Assembly: GCF_000004075.3 (NCBI RefSeq)
Contig: NC_026657.2
Location: 3,472,001 to 3,536,000, forward strand
Direction of reading: 5' to 3'
DNA from: Cucumis sativus
Taxonomy: Eukaryota; Streptophyta; Magnoliopsida; Cucurbitales; Cucurbitaceae
DNA: 64,000 nt
The notes below the pieces were generated by a model. It was not told where the DNA came from. It worked only from the letters and a program-made list of their open reading frames with translations, and ran no database searches. This document shows positions 1 to 15,422 of this stretch, in pieces; the stretch's first letter is position 1, and each line of letters begins with the position of its first letter. The translations under genes were made by a program, and so were the position numbers.

Positions 1-556
1 TTATTCTTGAGTTTTGGCTTTGATAGTACTTTTGTTTCTTCTATGAGAATGAATACAGTTTGAGTTTTTTTTGTTGGTGCTAATTAACACAATCATTTGG
101 ACTTGGTTTTAAAAATATACGTTTAAATTTTTTTTGCTCATCTTATTTTACTTTGGTTTCGAATTTTCAAGTTTTAACAGATTGATGAGATTGCTTTGTT
201 AACTTTTTGAAGGATTGCATTTATATTTGGAGGACTAATTTAGGGTATTCATTTTTAATCGATTGGAGAACTTAAAAACTTAGTTGTGTTCAAGATTTTG
301 ATTGTCACTCTTTTGTGCACTATCAATGGATATTATTTTTTAAATAAAAAGATTTTAGCATCTCAAAGTTTGAGATATTTTGTTTTGAAGTGCTTTTTTA
401 GGGCATGTTATTTATTATAAGAATATTTATTTTAAATTTTGTAAAGTTTATTTTGTTTATGTAATGTACTTATTTTGTTTCTCTCATTTTGTTTTTATCT
501 AGCTATAGGTGTTGCGTTTTATTTTACTTTTATGACATTTGCTTTAAGATTTTTTT

Positions 557-1064
557 CAATATTGCACTTACAACAAAAAATTATAAAAATAGATATAATT
601 TCTTTCGCACGTAATGCATCAATAAATTTATTGACACGAAAAACTTGCATACAAAACGTTCAAAATCAATATTGTATTTACAAAAACTAATGGAACCTAT
701 TTTTGATAAAAATTTCAAATTTTGGTAAATTAAAAATACGAACATTTGTGTATTTGACCTATCATATGAAATATTCTTTTTAAAAAATACAAGAGTACGT
801 TTTTTTTTGAAAAAAAAATCAATATTGCACTTACAACATCAATTTTAAATAAATATATATAATTTCTTTAGCACGTAACATATCAATTAATTTATTGACC
901 TGAAAAACTTGCATACAAAATGTTTAAAATTGACATTGTATTTACGAAAACTTAGGGAACTTATTTTTTTAATTAAAATTTCAAATTTTGGCAAATTAAA
1001 AATATGAATATTTGTTTATTTGACTTACAATACGATTTTTTTTAAAAGAAAAATACAAGAGTAC
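557..1064. repeat. 263-bp tandem duplication (two diverged copies)
   Basis: Copy 1 runs from about 557 to 819 and copy 2 from about 820 to 1064. Both begin with CAATATTGCACTTACAAC, both pass through a 'TTGCATACAAAA' block and a 'TTTCAAATTTTGG' block, and both end with 'AATACAAGAGTAC'. The copies differ by scattered substitutions and small indels, so the duplication is not recent. No coding content is evident. Confidence 0.8.
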
Positions 1065-4000
1065 AAATCTTTTTCAAATAATAATGATTTTTTTCATAAT
1101 CATTTCCACCTATTCCTTTCCCCAAAGAAGAACTATCTCAATCTCCCATATTTCTCGTAAGTATTTTTTTTTCCAAATAAGGATTATAATAATCATTTCT
1201 TTTTCATAATTCTCATTTTTCATATTCTTTTCCTCCTTATTCCTTTCCTTCCTCCAAACACTCCCTAAGTACATAAAACGTCATATTGCATTTTGGGCCT
1301 AATTTTTAGATTATGATCGAGTACAAATTTCCATTGGTTCTTCCTTAAATATTATGATATAACAATATTGGCTTAAATAAAATACTTTATCAATTTGAAC
1401 ATGTTTGAATGTACAAATAACCAAATACCAAATCCCTCCACTCTTATTATACTTAAAAAAAAGTGTTATAAATAAGTTTGACACCACAAAATAGGACAAA
1501 AAATGTCGTCAAAAGACGGGTAAAAATGAGTTTAAAATAGAGTAGAGCTAACAAATCGATTAACTAATCAAAACATGCTCAAGGTTAGAAAAAACCACAT
1601 CCTAATCTTCTAAAACTTCAACATTCTTTCCCTCTTTAACTTAAAGATGTCGATGTATGAAATAAGATCCTTCCTTTCATCGACAAAAAAACAAAAAAAA
1701 ATCTCTACCATTATTGTGAAATTACACTTTTTCTACAACTTACATGAATTTTGGAATCAAACATAATGCATTATGTATTGTTATTAGTTGTTTTAGATAG
1801 TATTTTGTAAAATATAAAAGTATAAATAAGATAAAAGATAAACATGTCCACTTAAAAGTAATGGAGCACTTGATTTCTAGTGACCAATTAAAGGGAAGAA
1901 AAGCAATAGTTATTCAAAGTGGTGGGGATCTAAGCATATATGATATCATTATATATAATATATATACACACACACGCATGACTTTCTTCATCATATTTCA
2001 TAATTAACATTTTACAACTTTCCAAATCTATTCAACAACAATGATTAATAAAAGAAAAAATAATTGCCTATACAAATCACAACAATATTATAATACCACC
2101 AAACATGACCTATTTTCAAATGTAGCCAAATGAATAAAGTAGGTAGTTGTTTTTTCTTTTTTGTTATATTTTAAAGGAGGAGAACAAATCTGCTCAAGTT
2201 TTAGCATATTTGACATTTCTTCGTGGGGTGTTCTTTGATCTAGAAATATGTTTTTCTATATAACATTCTCTCACTCTTTTCAATAAGGAGACGAAGAAGC
2301 TTGGTTGAATGATGTTATTTTGTTTCTTTTCTTTTTTAAAAAATATACTAAATTCATCTCGTTATAATATGAAATCTAAATTGAGGTAGACGAGTTATTG
2401 ACTATAATATCTTAATTAAAAGTCTACTTTGGTAGTGCCCTCAATGTTGAGGACACTACACATAACAACTCATTCCACTTCCGCTTCCACTTCCGCTCCC
2501 AACTAAAGTATGTATAATGTCCATTTTCCATAATTCATAAGTCATAGTTTATATAAAATAAATTGTCCATTTTATATTCGAATTTCCTATCTATAACCCA
2601 TAAATAGAATTGTGAGGGTAGAGTTTTTTTTTTTTATAATCTCTTTTTAGTGAATTTCGAATTTTGATCTTTAATGGTAGATGCAATTCTTCAAATCTAT
2701 CTATGATATATCAAGTAAAGTTGAAAAAAAGCTAGTTATGCCCTACAAGACACGAAGATCTGTTGGAGATGATTTATACATAAATTGGTACAATCATCTT
2801 AGATGTTTGTAAAAAAAAAAAAGTAAATATCTACAATTTATAAAATTCTTTGTAGGTATACGTTAAGAAAGATTGAATAGGTGTAATTGTTACAAGGGCT
2901 AGTCAAAGTAGAAGTATTTTAGGGTGTCATTTGAATAGGTATTATTTGAACAATTTTCATCTTTTTATTGATCACGAGTACAACTAATTATTTTGTAAGA
3001 CATCCCTTCTCATGAATGCTTTTATTTTGTGTGTAAGCTAATGTATTGAATTGCATAAAATAAATATATATCATCTCACAATCCAAGGTCAGAGCACAAT
3101 CAAGCACACATATAACCAAAGAAAATAAGAGAACAACAAGAACGAACAAACAAAGAAACTAAATACATAAGAAAGACGTACACAACCTAAGTAAAAAGAT
3201 TTCAAGGAGGTCTCAACCTACTTTGGTCCTCTCGATAGAAGTCTTGAGCCGCTAAAAAGACAACAAAGAAAAATCACATGATGTCTTGTAATATGACCTT
3301 CAAACCAAAGAAGGTTACACCGAGTCACCATGAGATGCCTAAGGCACAAGGACTCTCAAGCGATAGGGAGTCAAATCACATGATCCACCCTTCTATTGAT
3401 TATACCTTTTCAAAAAAATTTAACAAGCTCTTTAGAGCTAGAAAACCAATTTCAATTTCTATTGAGAAAATCACTAACCTACGTGAATGAAATTGATCAA
3501 ATCCAATATAACAACAATTCTAATTAAACAACTGTCGATTATGCCCTCTTTCTAACCAAGGGTTCAAAAATCATCTTAAGATGGAATGATGTATCATCAA
3601 CACCAAGACAAAGAACTTGAGGCACTAATCCCCCAAACACTCTCGTTGTGCTATCTATGGGGCTTGACCTTTGTGAGCTATAAGGATCTAGAACAAATTA
3701 ATTTCGAACTCATAACATCTTCATGAATAGCTACAATATTACAAGAAGGAATATGACAGATACACATGCCACACCTACATTACAGATGACAAACATTCAA
3801 CTGAACAACGTTTGTCTTTTCAATACTCTACATCTTTTCTTTTTAGAGATAAAGTGACATAGATAATTTGAGTATTCAATAACATTTTTTGGGTAAAACA
3901 AACACACTCGCTATATAAATTTGAAAGCTCTAAAATACAAAATAAATAAGTTATAATCTACAACATCATTCAAAGCTCTAGCTATGACTAATTCCTCACA

Positions 4001-5290
4001 TAGTAATAACCATTTCTAGTAGAGGGTCAATTGTCAGTGTATGATAGTTTGTCCAAGATAAAAAGCAAGCCAAAATACCTTGTAGTGAGAGAAGCCAACG
4101 AAAAATTCATGAACAATGAAAGCCTTTCAAACTTATCTAGAGCAATCCTAACACAAAACAACAAACTTTTTCCATGATTAGCAATAATAAGGTCAAATAA
4201 TCGTTGAAATTGACTTAAACCTATATGTATAAAAGAGAGGGAAGCATAGTCCCCAACACTAAAAATTTATTAAGTTATCAATAAAAGAAAGGTGAATGAG
4301 CTAGACCTAATGATAACTAAAGGTGTGCATGGTTCGGTTTAGTCTAATTTTGATCAAAATCGACAACTGAATTGAACTTAACAATTTTGAAATGTTTTAA
4401 GTGAAGAATTGAAGTAGAAACCTTCCAAACGCCATCAAGTAAGCAATGAAGAAGATGTCAACAAAAGAAGAAAAGCGAGGTGAGTGAGGGAGTGATGAAT
4501 TAATTCATAGAGGTTGCAAAATTAAGTTGCAATGGAGAAAGAAAGATGAAATGGAGGCGTGGAGTGAGAGAGGTGATGGCCAAAACTTTGATATTATACA
4601 AGAACATGTCAAATTATAAGACGGTAAAACGGTCAAAGACAGAATATCGTTCTCTGGATATTAGATGCTCAAATTTAACCTAACTACTCTCAAATCCTTT
4701 GCCTTTTATTTTGAACTAAAGAAAACAAAAAAAATATAGAATGAAATATGTGTAAAAAAATATGTTTTAACTGTAAAAACTATTATCCCAATTATGTTAT
4801 TCAAGAACCATATATTCTCACACAATCCTAATTAATCCTCAAAATCACTAAAAAGTTGAAACCAAATTACGAAAAATGACAAAAAGAAGAGAAATAACCA
4901 ATAGTGGTACTCTACTTTAATTATTAACCTAACTATATTTGTAAGATTGAGTAAAATATATTTTGATTTCCTTTCCTTTCATATTTTGTTCTATAGTTTT
5001 AACCAATTTGGAAAAAAGTTGAGTGATTTCAAACAACAATAAAGTGTTAAAATAAATCCTACTCCAGTATTAGTCTTTAAATCTTTAGGTATATTCAATA
5101 CATATTTATTACACTAATACATATAAAATTTCATTATGAATATATATATATATAGATATAGATATAAAGTTTTGGAATCAAAGATTAGGTTTTGCATTGA
5201 GATATTGCATTTTAATTTGGTTAAATTAAATTTTGTTGTTCAATGATAGCAACTTGGCAACTCTCCCATTCCCATCCCCTTTACAAACAT

Positions 5291-5297
5291 CTCTCTA

Positions 5298-5331
<34 letters not shown>
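5291..5331 (+). repeat. CT then CA microsatellite in NF-YB leader
   Basis: A pyrimidine-rich CT run (about 5291-5312) passes directly into a (CA)n run (about 5312-5331), 55-95 bases before the NF-YB start codon. Such CT-rich leaders are common in plant 5' UTRs, so this is probably transcribed. A length-variable marker is likely here. Confidence 0.85.
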
Positions 5332-5332
<1 letters not shown>

Positions 5333-5386
5333 TTTCACTTCCACATCCCCTAATTTCACAAACCCTAATTCCTCTTCCCCTCTTCC

Positions 5387-5941
5387 ATGGCGGACTCCGA
5401 CAACGACTCCGGCGGTGGTTACCAGAAATCCCCATCTCCACGTGAACACGACAGACTCCTCCCGATCGCCAACGTCGGCCGGATCATGAAGAAAGCTCTC
5501 CCTGGCAACGCCAAGATCTCAAAAGACGCCAAAGAAACCGTTCAAGAATGCGTCTCCGAGTTCATCAGCTTCGTCACCGGTGAAGCATCCGACAAGTGCC
5601 ACAACGAGAAACGAAAAACAATCAACGGCGACGATTTGCTCTGGGCCATGGCTACCTTAGGGTTCGAAGACTATGTGGATCCTCTCAAGCTTTATCTCCA
5701 ACGGTTTCGAGAAATTGAAGGCGAGAGGACCACGCTTGCCTCACGTGACTCCGCCTCCTCCGCCGCAAACTCCGCCGCAGCTGGGAATAGTGGGTTTTTC
5801 GACGGCGGTGGGGAATTTGGGGGCGCGGGTGGGAGTGGGATGGGGATGGGAATGACGACGACGATGCCTCCAAATGTTTATGGTTCTAATGGGCCGCGTT
5901 GGGATGGGCCTGGGTTTAGTACTACCGGTCGGCCCAGGTAG
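5387..5941 (+). CDS. NF-YB3: Nuclear transcription factor Y subunit B (NF-YB3-like, HAP3)
   Basis: Single-exon gene, 184 residues. NF-YB forms a histone-fold dimer with NF-YC; with NF-YA the trimer binds CCAAT boxes, and in leaves NF-YB2/3-type subunits work with CONSTANS-like proteins in flowering control (family knowledge). The histone-fold core covers about residues 20-112, from '[19 protein letters not shown]' to '[11 protein letters not shown]'. The segment '[17 protein letters not shown]' has Lys where LEC1-type proteins have Asp, so this is a non-LEC1 type. The N-terminus [10 protein letters not shown] matches my memory of Arabidopsis NF-YB3. The tail (about 120-184) is rich in Ala, Gly and Met, hence low complexity. 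Several normally fixed core residues differ: '[10 protein letters not shown]' where SDKCQREKRK is usual, VGRIM for VSRIM, and LPGN for LPAN. The start ATG sits in a good plant context and no upstream in-frame ATG is needed. Confidence 0.95.
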   Translation: MADSDNDSGGGYQKSPSPREHDRLLPIANVGRIMKKALPGNAKISKDAKETVQECVSEFISFVTGEASDKCHNEKRKTINGDDLLWAMATLGFEDYVDPLKLYLQRFREIEGERTTLASRDSASSAANSAAAGNSGFFDGGGEFGGAGGSGMGMGMTTTMPPNVYGSNGPRWDGPGFSTTGRPR

Positions 5942-8408
5942 ATGGGCCATATCCGCCCATTGGGTTTTTATTGGGCCGAGTACTATAACACTTCTACTAC
6001 AACATTCATTATGACGGCGACGGGGTATGCGAAATCTCCGTTTTATCCTCCGTAAAATGAAGATCGGTAGCTGAGGAAAGGTCAAGTCTTTTTTTCTTTT
6101 TCCTTTTTGTTTAATTTTATAAAAAAATATATAGTGACGTAGATAAATATTATTATTATTATTAATAATAATAGAGCATGAATTTAATAATGTATTTCCA
6201 TTTTAATAAATATGCATTTGATAATTTTTATAACAATTATAATTATGTTTCAGTGTTTTCTCTTTTTTGTTGGTTTATGTTTAATTGATGATTTTCTTTT
6301 AACTTTCTGTCTTTGAGACTAATTATAAATTTCATTTTCTTAACTCTAAATTAATGCTTACCATTTGTTAACTTTTAGAATTAAGTCTAAAATTAGGCTC
6401 CCATTGGTTTTAATGCTATCTAACGTCCAATGGTTACCTATAAAAGATTGTAAAATTAAAACATATGTTAGGCTATTGACATTTCAAATGAATGTTTGAA
6501 ATTTTGGTAAAATATATATATGTGTAATTGAACAGTTGTACAAAATGTAAAGCAAACAAAAATATTTAAGTGCATCATATACTACTTTAACTCAATCTAA
6601 TTTATTTGCCACTAAAATATAGCCTTGCTATTCATTCCAAATGTTACTTTTTGAAGCAATTCAATTCAACTTTGCATTTTAGACATAAATTATAGTTACT
6701 CTATGTGCATGTAAAACTAATGTAATCTAGTTTGAGTTAGAGATATAACTTTTTAGAATACATGGACTAAGGTTTAGTTTGGAATGATTGTGATGACAAT
6801 TGTATATGTTGGTATAAGCCTAGTCTTTGGTAATTTTTATTTTAAATCTAGAATTTAAAACTATATTATAATGTTTGGTAAATGTTTAGTTAAAATATTA
6901 AGATGAGGTAAGAGTAATTGTATTCATGTAAACCTTGATCATCTTTCATAAGTAAATTCATTCAACTTTGAATAGATTAATTATTCTCATCCTCGTACGA
7001 GAAAGATGGTAGTATATTTGACTTTTATGTGATGATAAAGGTAAATTTGAAATTTGGAAAAGAAAACTTGAAAACAAGAAAAATGACTCTCATGCTAAGA
7101 AAACTTTATAGTGAAAAAGATGATAGAAGTTTAAGGTTACTTCATATGCGAAATCTACTATCGAAGATATGAGTTTTTCATTTTATCTTTTTCTTATTTT
7201 TGGCTTATTTTAATGTATCATGTCCAAATCAAAAGGAAAAAGAAAAAAACATAAAAGTTGTATTAAAATTAATATTTGGATTTTTTTTATAAAAAATGTA
7301 ATTCACTTTTTTTTTCTTTTTTGTGATGGGTGATTATTTGTTGTATCATTGCAATTATTGCACCATCTTTCTTTCTCTTTTTAAAAAGGTAATCCATTAT
7401 TATACATTCGATGTAGGTTTTTGGGGGAGCGAAAAAAAAACAAATGTTTATTAGTTATATGATTCACTCATCAATTTCATATATAACTTTCAAATTCCTT
7501 TTTATCCAATTTCATATAAAATAATACTTTGAATGTGTGTTGAACGAAAAAATTTGTATCAATCACGAAGTTTCACGTCATTTATCATGTTAATGGCTAA
7601 AAATACAAATAATTGAATTTAAAATCAAATAAAAGTTAACATGGATTCCAAATTGAAATTTGAAATATAAATGAACCAATTTTAATGATGTCGTGTTTTC
7701 ACAAGGACATCGTGAAGAATGAAGTTCCAAATTTTTTTACGAAGATGTAAGTTTTCTTCCAAGACTTAAGGAGATCATATGTTCTATTTTCTTAAATCAA
7801 GCATAGACATTTACACAAAGAGAGAATTAGAAAGTCAAATAATAGAGAACGAATCACTTCACATCATAATTAACATCAACACAAATTCAACGACAAGAAA
7901 CACGTTTCTCAAAAACGTTATAGGACGAATACTTGTATGGGTAGTGTAGCCCATGTAAGGAAGGAAGTAGTGATTTAGAATGAGTTAAAAATGCATTTAT
8001 ATATTTATGGATTGAGTTGGTTTTTGAGAGAGAATCACATGGGCAAAGCACAAAACACCAAACATTCCTTCATTTAATATTTAAAAGAACCGACAGGTGT
8101 TCACGAGCCTCCCTTTCTTTTTTCTTTTTTCTTTTTCTTTTATAATAATAATCAAATGTGACCGTCTCTACCAGTTTTCCTCTGCCATCTAACGACTACT
8201 TTACCCGTGCTAGCCGGTCCCATCTCCCCCAACGGTCACCTTTTCCTTTCCGTCCTCTTTCTTCACACCTATTAACCTTCACTATATATATATATATCTT
8301 CACCATTCACTAACAAATTCATTTCCAATTCCGGTCCCATTTTTGACTTCATATTTCGGACCGCCGGTCTAAAACACAGAGAGAAATCCCCCTCCCCCCC
8401 TCAATAGC
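5942..8408. other. Intergenic between NF-YB and AGP
   Basis: About 2.5 kb of AT-rich DNA. I see no open frame with domain content. The part from 8180 to 8408 is pyrimidine-rich with a TATA-like alternating run and is probably the AGP promoter and leader. The rest shows only simple A/T tracts. Confidence 0.6.
8283..8297 (+). promoter_or_regulatory. TATA-like tract upstream of the AGP gene
   Basis: A run of alternating TA (TATATATATATATAT) sits about 112-126 bases before the AGP start codon and is followed by a pyrimidine-rich leader. The position would suit a TATA box with a leader of roughly 80-90 bases. Alternating TA runs are common by chance here, so the assignment is positional only. Confidence 0.4.
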
Positions 8409-8987
8409 ATGGCCAAGTTTGCTTTGTTTATTACTCTTCTCTTTTTGTTTTCGCCATTTATTGGCCTCGTTTTCGCTAACGATTCCCCTGCCGCCTCCCC
8501 AAAACCTCCTAAAACGCTTCATTCTCCTTCTCCGGCGCATTCTCCGGTTGTTTCGCCGCCGAGTCACACTGTATCTCCGTCTAAATCTCCGGCTGCTTCT
8601 CCACCGGTCGTAACTCCGGTAATTTCTCCGGCATTGGCTACCCCACCATCTGTAGCGCCCTCGAAGGCTCCGGCAGCGGTACCTATTTCTTCGCCGAGTG
8701 AAAATTCTCCGCTTTCGTCGCCGCCGTCTCCTCTCCCTTTCGATGCTTCTCCGGTTGGGGCTCCAGTGGAACCAGAAATCCCGGCAAATCCGATTTCTGG
8801 AGGGTCTCCCGTGGGGACGCCGTCGATATTTCCGTCGAGCAGTAGCCCACCGATGGCTACTCCGACAAGCTTAGCACCGGAAACGGCGGAGAGGCCTGGA
8901 AACGACGCGTCGGCGTCAGGAAAGTACAAGATCGGGGTGGAGGTTATTTTGAGTGGGCTTTCTATTTGGGCTGCTTGGGCCTTTTGA
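8409..8987 (+). CDS. Classical arabinogalactan protein (GPI-anchored, Pro/Ala/Ser-rich)
   Basis: Intronless, 192 residues. Residues 1-23 form a signal peptide that ends about VFA|NDSP. The mature part (about 24-160) is dominated by SP, AP, TP and PA dipeptides ('SPAASPKPPK', 'SKSPAASPPVV'). These are the sites where prolines are hydroxylated and carry type II arabinogalactans in this family. Near the C-terminus the small residues NDASASG (about 164-170) suit a GPI omega site. They are followed by a hydrophobic tail, ILSGLSIWAAWAF, that would be cleaved off. The product is expected at the outer face of the plasma membrane and in the wall. There are no fasciclin, plastocyanin or Lys-rich domains, so it is a classical AGP and not a chimeric one. 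Frames on the opposite strand here are shadows of the high-GC repeat codons. No member-level symbol can be given. Confidence 0.9.
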   Translation: MAKFALFITLLFLFSPFIGLVFANDSPAASPKPPKTLHSPSPAHSPVVSPPSHTVSPSKSPAASPPVVTPVISPALATPPSVAPSKAPAAVPISSPSENSPLSSPPSPLPFDASPVGAPVEPEIPANPISGGSPVGTPSIFPSSSSPPMATPTSLAPETAERPGNDASASGKYKIGVEVILSGLSIWAAWAF

Positions 8988-10456
8988 AATTAGGCCCATG
9001 TGTTTAAATTTTGGTGGTAGGTGTTTTTGAGATTATATTGTATTCTTTTTTGACTCAACGTGTGGGGTTCTTCTTTTTATTCAATTTTCTTATATGAATA
9101 TAATGTTTTTGGTATATTTAGGGTTATTAAATTAATAATAGTTAAACTAAATTGCTTGAAATATTCAATCGATTGAAGTAGAAACAAAATTTCCTCTATC
9201 CTAAACTAGGGTTAGGGTGGTAGTTATAGTTATACTTCAAACTTGCCTAATAAGTTTAATGATTCAAACTTACCTAATAGGTGGAATGCATAGTGACAGA
9301 GTTATACCTAAAATATTATTGAAAAAGAGAACATAATTGATAAAAGGAAATAAAAATGGATGATGAATATTTATAGTATGGGTTGAGGAGAAAATATCTA
9401 GAAACACCATGGGCATACTGTTTCGTTGAGAATGAGTGAGTAGTTGAGAGAATAAGGCAAAAAAATGGTACTCGTGGATTGAGATGCGGCCAATCATCCA
9501 AATTATACACATCACCTTTCATAGATACTTTCTCTTCTTATCCATCTTTCTGGGATAACTCATGCCAACTAAGATACGACGATAAAGAGTCTATGTCAAT
9601 TATTGCTAATTTAAATAATTTTTTAGTTTTATTCTATTTTTCTATAATATATATTAGTATATTTTTGAAAAAAATGTGTACGGTCTCTATTGATTATTTG
9701 ACACATCATTATAAATATTAAATATCCATATGTCCAAAACAACGTAAAAAAATATATTACATCTAGTCTTTTGCAACGAAAGGTTTACTACGATAAAGAT
9801 GACAAGAAATAACCGTTGAACATGCACTTGACAAAACTCTCCCTTGCAAACACCCACAAGTTAAAAAAGAACTCTTCATCCCTTCTTATATTTCCCTATT
9901 TTGAAAATTAACCTCCATATCATAAACTTACTTATTGGTTAAGTAAAATATTAAATGTAATTAACCTCCCTCTCTTTTGTGTTTCTAAGTCATTAACCCC
10001 TTTTCCCTTCACTTCTAGACTTGACACAATCTTTAATAAAATCACAACACACCTTCCATCATAAATGTTGAATTTCAAGTAAATTCCATAGAATCAAGTA
10101 GATTTAATTATATTGTAGAAGGTTTCTTTTTGTTTAAATAAAACAAGATTTTACATAATTACAATTCCAAATTCCAAATTGAATATTTTTTATGGTTGTT
10201 TTAAAAATAGAAAAAAGCGATGTTCTATTTTTGATAATTTTCTTTTTCTTTTTTGTGTGTTTCATGAAGAGATGATCGTTTCTTGTTATTTGTCAGTTAA
10301 TGGTTCATTTGGAAAATTGATGGGTTTTTTTCTCTCTTCCTAACGAACTTCCATGTTGAAGTTGTCATACTACATCAGTTCCATGATTTTCATTTCTTCA
10401 ATCAATTCTTCCATTTCTTCCAACAATTCTTGCATTTCTCTTCCTTCCTCATCGCT
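8988..10456. other. Intergenic between AGP and BAM4
   Basis: About 1.5 kb. Nothing coding is supported. There is a small imperfect direct repeat near 9236-9282 built on 'TTCAAACTT(G/A)CCTAATA'. The last 130 bases are TTC/TCC-rich and look like the BAM4 leader. Confidence 0.55.
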
Positions 10457-13688
<3,232 letters not shown>

Positions 13689-14715
13689 ATTGTTCAAAAC
13701 TACACTTCTTTTTTGCTGAAACATAAGTTCAAACAATTCTTTACAATAAGATTGTTAATACCTGATCAGTAAACATCTATCTTATAGTTGGCCTTTTCAA
13801 CTCTCAAATAAAAACAATAATAATGAAAAATTGTTTCTTATTAAAGTATGGAAATTAAATTATTACATTTATAATATTTTTAAAATGTAAATGTTTAGAA
13901 ATTAAAGTTCATGAACTCTAGCAAAATTTAATTTTTTAAGATATTATTGTATCGACACGCTAATATATCTTAGTAAATGTTGAGTTATAAGTTTGGTTTA
14001 ATTTTATTTTCTTCTCAAAGTAAGGTTAATAAAATTTTATTTTCAAAATAATGTTGATCGGTTACTTTTAAATGTATTGTTAAATAACTTTTAATTGATA
14101 TTTATCCTTAAAATTTTATGATTAATGCACCGCTTTTACAAACTATTATATATAATTTAACCGTTCAATTTATAACTTGGAGGACAGATGTCAAATTATA
14201 TCGCTATAAATTTCAAACTAATAACTTTTATTGTAAGACTTTGCGAGTTTATCTAAATAAAACACAAAAGAGGGCTTCAATTGACACCATTATAAAATTT
14301 TAGGATTTAAATAAACACCGTTATAAATTTTCAATGTTTAAATTGATATAAGAGTAAAATGCACCTTTGGTCCTTGAGATTTGAAGTTTAAAGTCTATTT
14401 TGTTCTTAAAGTTTCAAAACACATTTTGGTCGTCCTTACATTTTCTAAATTTTTCAAAATAGTATCTGAATTAATCTTGATTTAACAAATGCTTACAAGA
14501 CCGTTAAATGTTGACTTGACGTTGGTTATATTTGATGATACTTAAAAAACTTATCCTCAAGTTTGAGTGACCATGAAAAATGGAGGGAGATCGAGTGATA
14601 TTTATTATTTATGACGTTTTGAAGCTATTAAGAGGAGTTATTAGTTTAATAGATACTTTTTGTATGGAGGGTTGAAATTATAGATATTTATTTGTGTTTA
14701 AAGAAAAGGAAATGG
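13689..14715. other. Intergenic with a dispersed-repeat-like segment
   Basis: Between BAM4 and TIC20-V. The part about 14350-14530 ('AAAATGCACCTTTGGTCC', then 'AACACATTTTGGTCG') resembles a dispersed plant repeat that recurs in looser form near 53795-53945. No gene is seen. Confidence 0.45.
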
Positions 14716-14723
14716 TATAAAAA
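14716..14723 (+). promoter_or_regulatory. TATA box of TIC20-V
   Basis: TATAAAAA lies 68 bases before the start codon. That would put transcription start near 14747 and leave a leader of about 35-40 bases. The match to the plant TATA consensus is good, but the site has not been tested. Confidence 0.55.
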
Positions 14724-14783
14724 CGAAGAGAGGCTCCAAAATCAACACGATTGGATTTCAAAATCCTTTTCTTCACAACTTCA

Positions 14784-15422
14784 ATGGCGTTTCTTATCTT
14801 AAATCTCTCTCCCAAAACCCCCCATTCTCCCTTCTTCCCCTCTCTCTCAAACCCCAAAACAACCACTCTCAATTTCACCACCACTCTCCCACGCCGATGG
14901 CTAGCCCGACCACGCATCCTCACCGTCCGGTCCACCGGCGACGACAACAACAACAACTCTGCCGATGCCCCCGACCGCCTCATCTCCGCCATCTGCTACT
15001 TCTACCCCTTCTTCGACGGCGTCCAGTACGGCAAGTACGTTATCACTCAGTACACTCCATTTCAGGTTCTGATTCAACCTTTAGTTCCGGCGATTCGTGT
15101 TTTCAAGAGCTTTCCATTGAATAGCTTTTTGGTGTTTTTAACTCTTTACTTCGTCGTGGTTAGAAACCCTAATTTCAGTCGGTATGTTAGATTCAATATT
15201 ATGCAAGCCATTGTTCTCGACGTGCTTCTGATTTTCCCTGATCTTTTGGAGAGGAGCTTTAATCCTAGAGGGGGACTAGGGTTGGATTTAGTGATGAGTT
15301 TGGATAGTACTGTGTTCTTGTTTCTTTTGATTTGTTTGATTTATGGGTCTTCTTCTTGCTTGTTGGGTCAGATCCCTAGATTGCCCATTGTTGCTGATGC
15401 TGCTGATAGACAAGTTATGTGA
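14784..15422 (+). CDS. TIC20-V: Protein TIC 20-V, chloroplast inner-envelope (Tic20 family)
   Basis: Single exon, 212 residues from the first ATG in a good context. Tic20 proteins are four-helix membrane proteins of the chloroplast envelope; TIC20-I is a channel component for protein import, while the role of the II/V forms is less clear. Residues 1-60 are rich in Ser, Thr, Pro and Arg and look like a transit peptide. The conserved region begins 'DRLISAICYFYPFFDGVQYG' (about 63-82). Four hydrophobic segments follow, with the hallmark 'NFSRYVRFNIMQAIVLDVLL' between the second and third. The end, 'LPIVADAADRQVM', matches the V-type C-terminus that I recall from Arabidopsis (VAEAADRQVL). It lies about 1.1 kb downstream of BAM4 on the same strand, the same neighbour pair as At5g55700/At5g55710 in Arabidopsis. 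Confidence 0.93.
   Translation: MAFLILNLSPKTPHSPFFPSLSNPKTTTLNFTTTLPRRWLARPRILTVRSTGDDNNNNSADAPDRLISAICYFYPFFDGVQYGKYVITQYTPFQVLIQPLVPAIRVFKSFPLNSFLVFLTLYFVVVRNPNFSRYVRFNIMQAIVLDVLLIFPDLLERSFNPRGGLGLDLVMSLDSTVFLFLLICLIYGSSSCLLGQIPRLPIVADAADRQVM

Larger units (their letters stand above)
1..5386. other. Intergenic, AT-rich, no gene recognised
   Basis: About 5.4 kb without a supportable gene. Short open frames occur (for example 475-690 and 3278-3490), but they lack codon bias, recognisable domains or splice partners. The stretch holds a 263-bp tandem duplication (557-1064), a short CTTCCG/CTTCCA repeat near 2469-2500, and an AT dinucleotide tract near 5140-5165. Just upstream of the NF-YB start there is a CT run followed by a CA run. 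Old transposon remnants are likely from the general texture, but I cannot assign a family. Confidence 0.6.

Noticed and set aside
3278-3490. 70-codon open frame in the first intergenic region
   Set aside because: No recognisable domain, no splice partner and no codon bias.
5685-6085. Open frames on the minus strand opposite NF-YB
   Set aside because: They are shadows of the GC-rich Ala/Gly tail of NF-YB, with no homology or splice structure.
8349-8929. Minus-strand and alternative plus-strand frames over the AGP gene
   Set aside because: The repeated Pro/Ser/Ala codons open all frames; only the + frame from 8409 has a signal peptide and a GPI tail.
9479-9721. 80-codon open frame downstream of AGP
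   Set aside because: AT-rich, no homology, overlapping equally long frames on the other strand.
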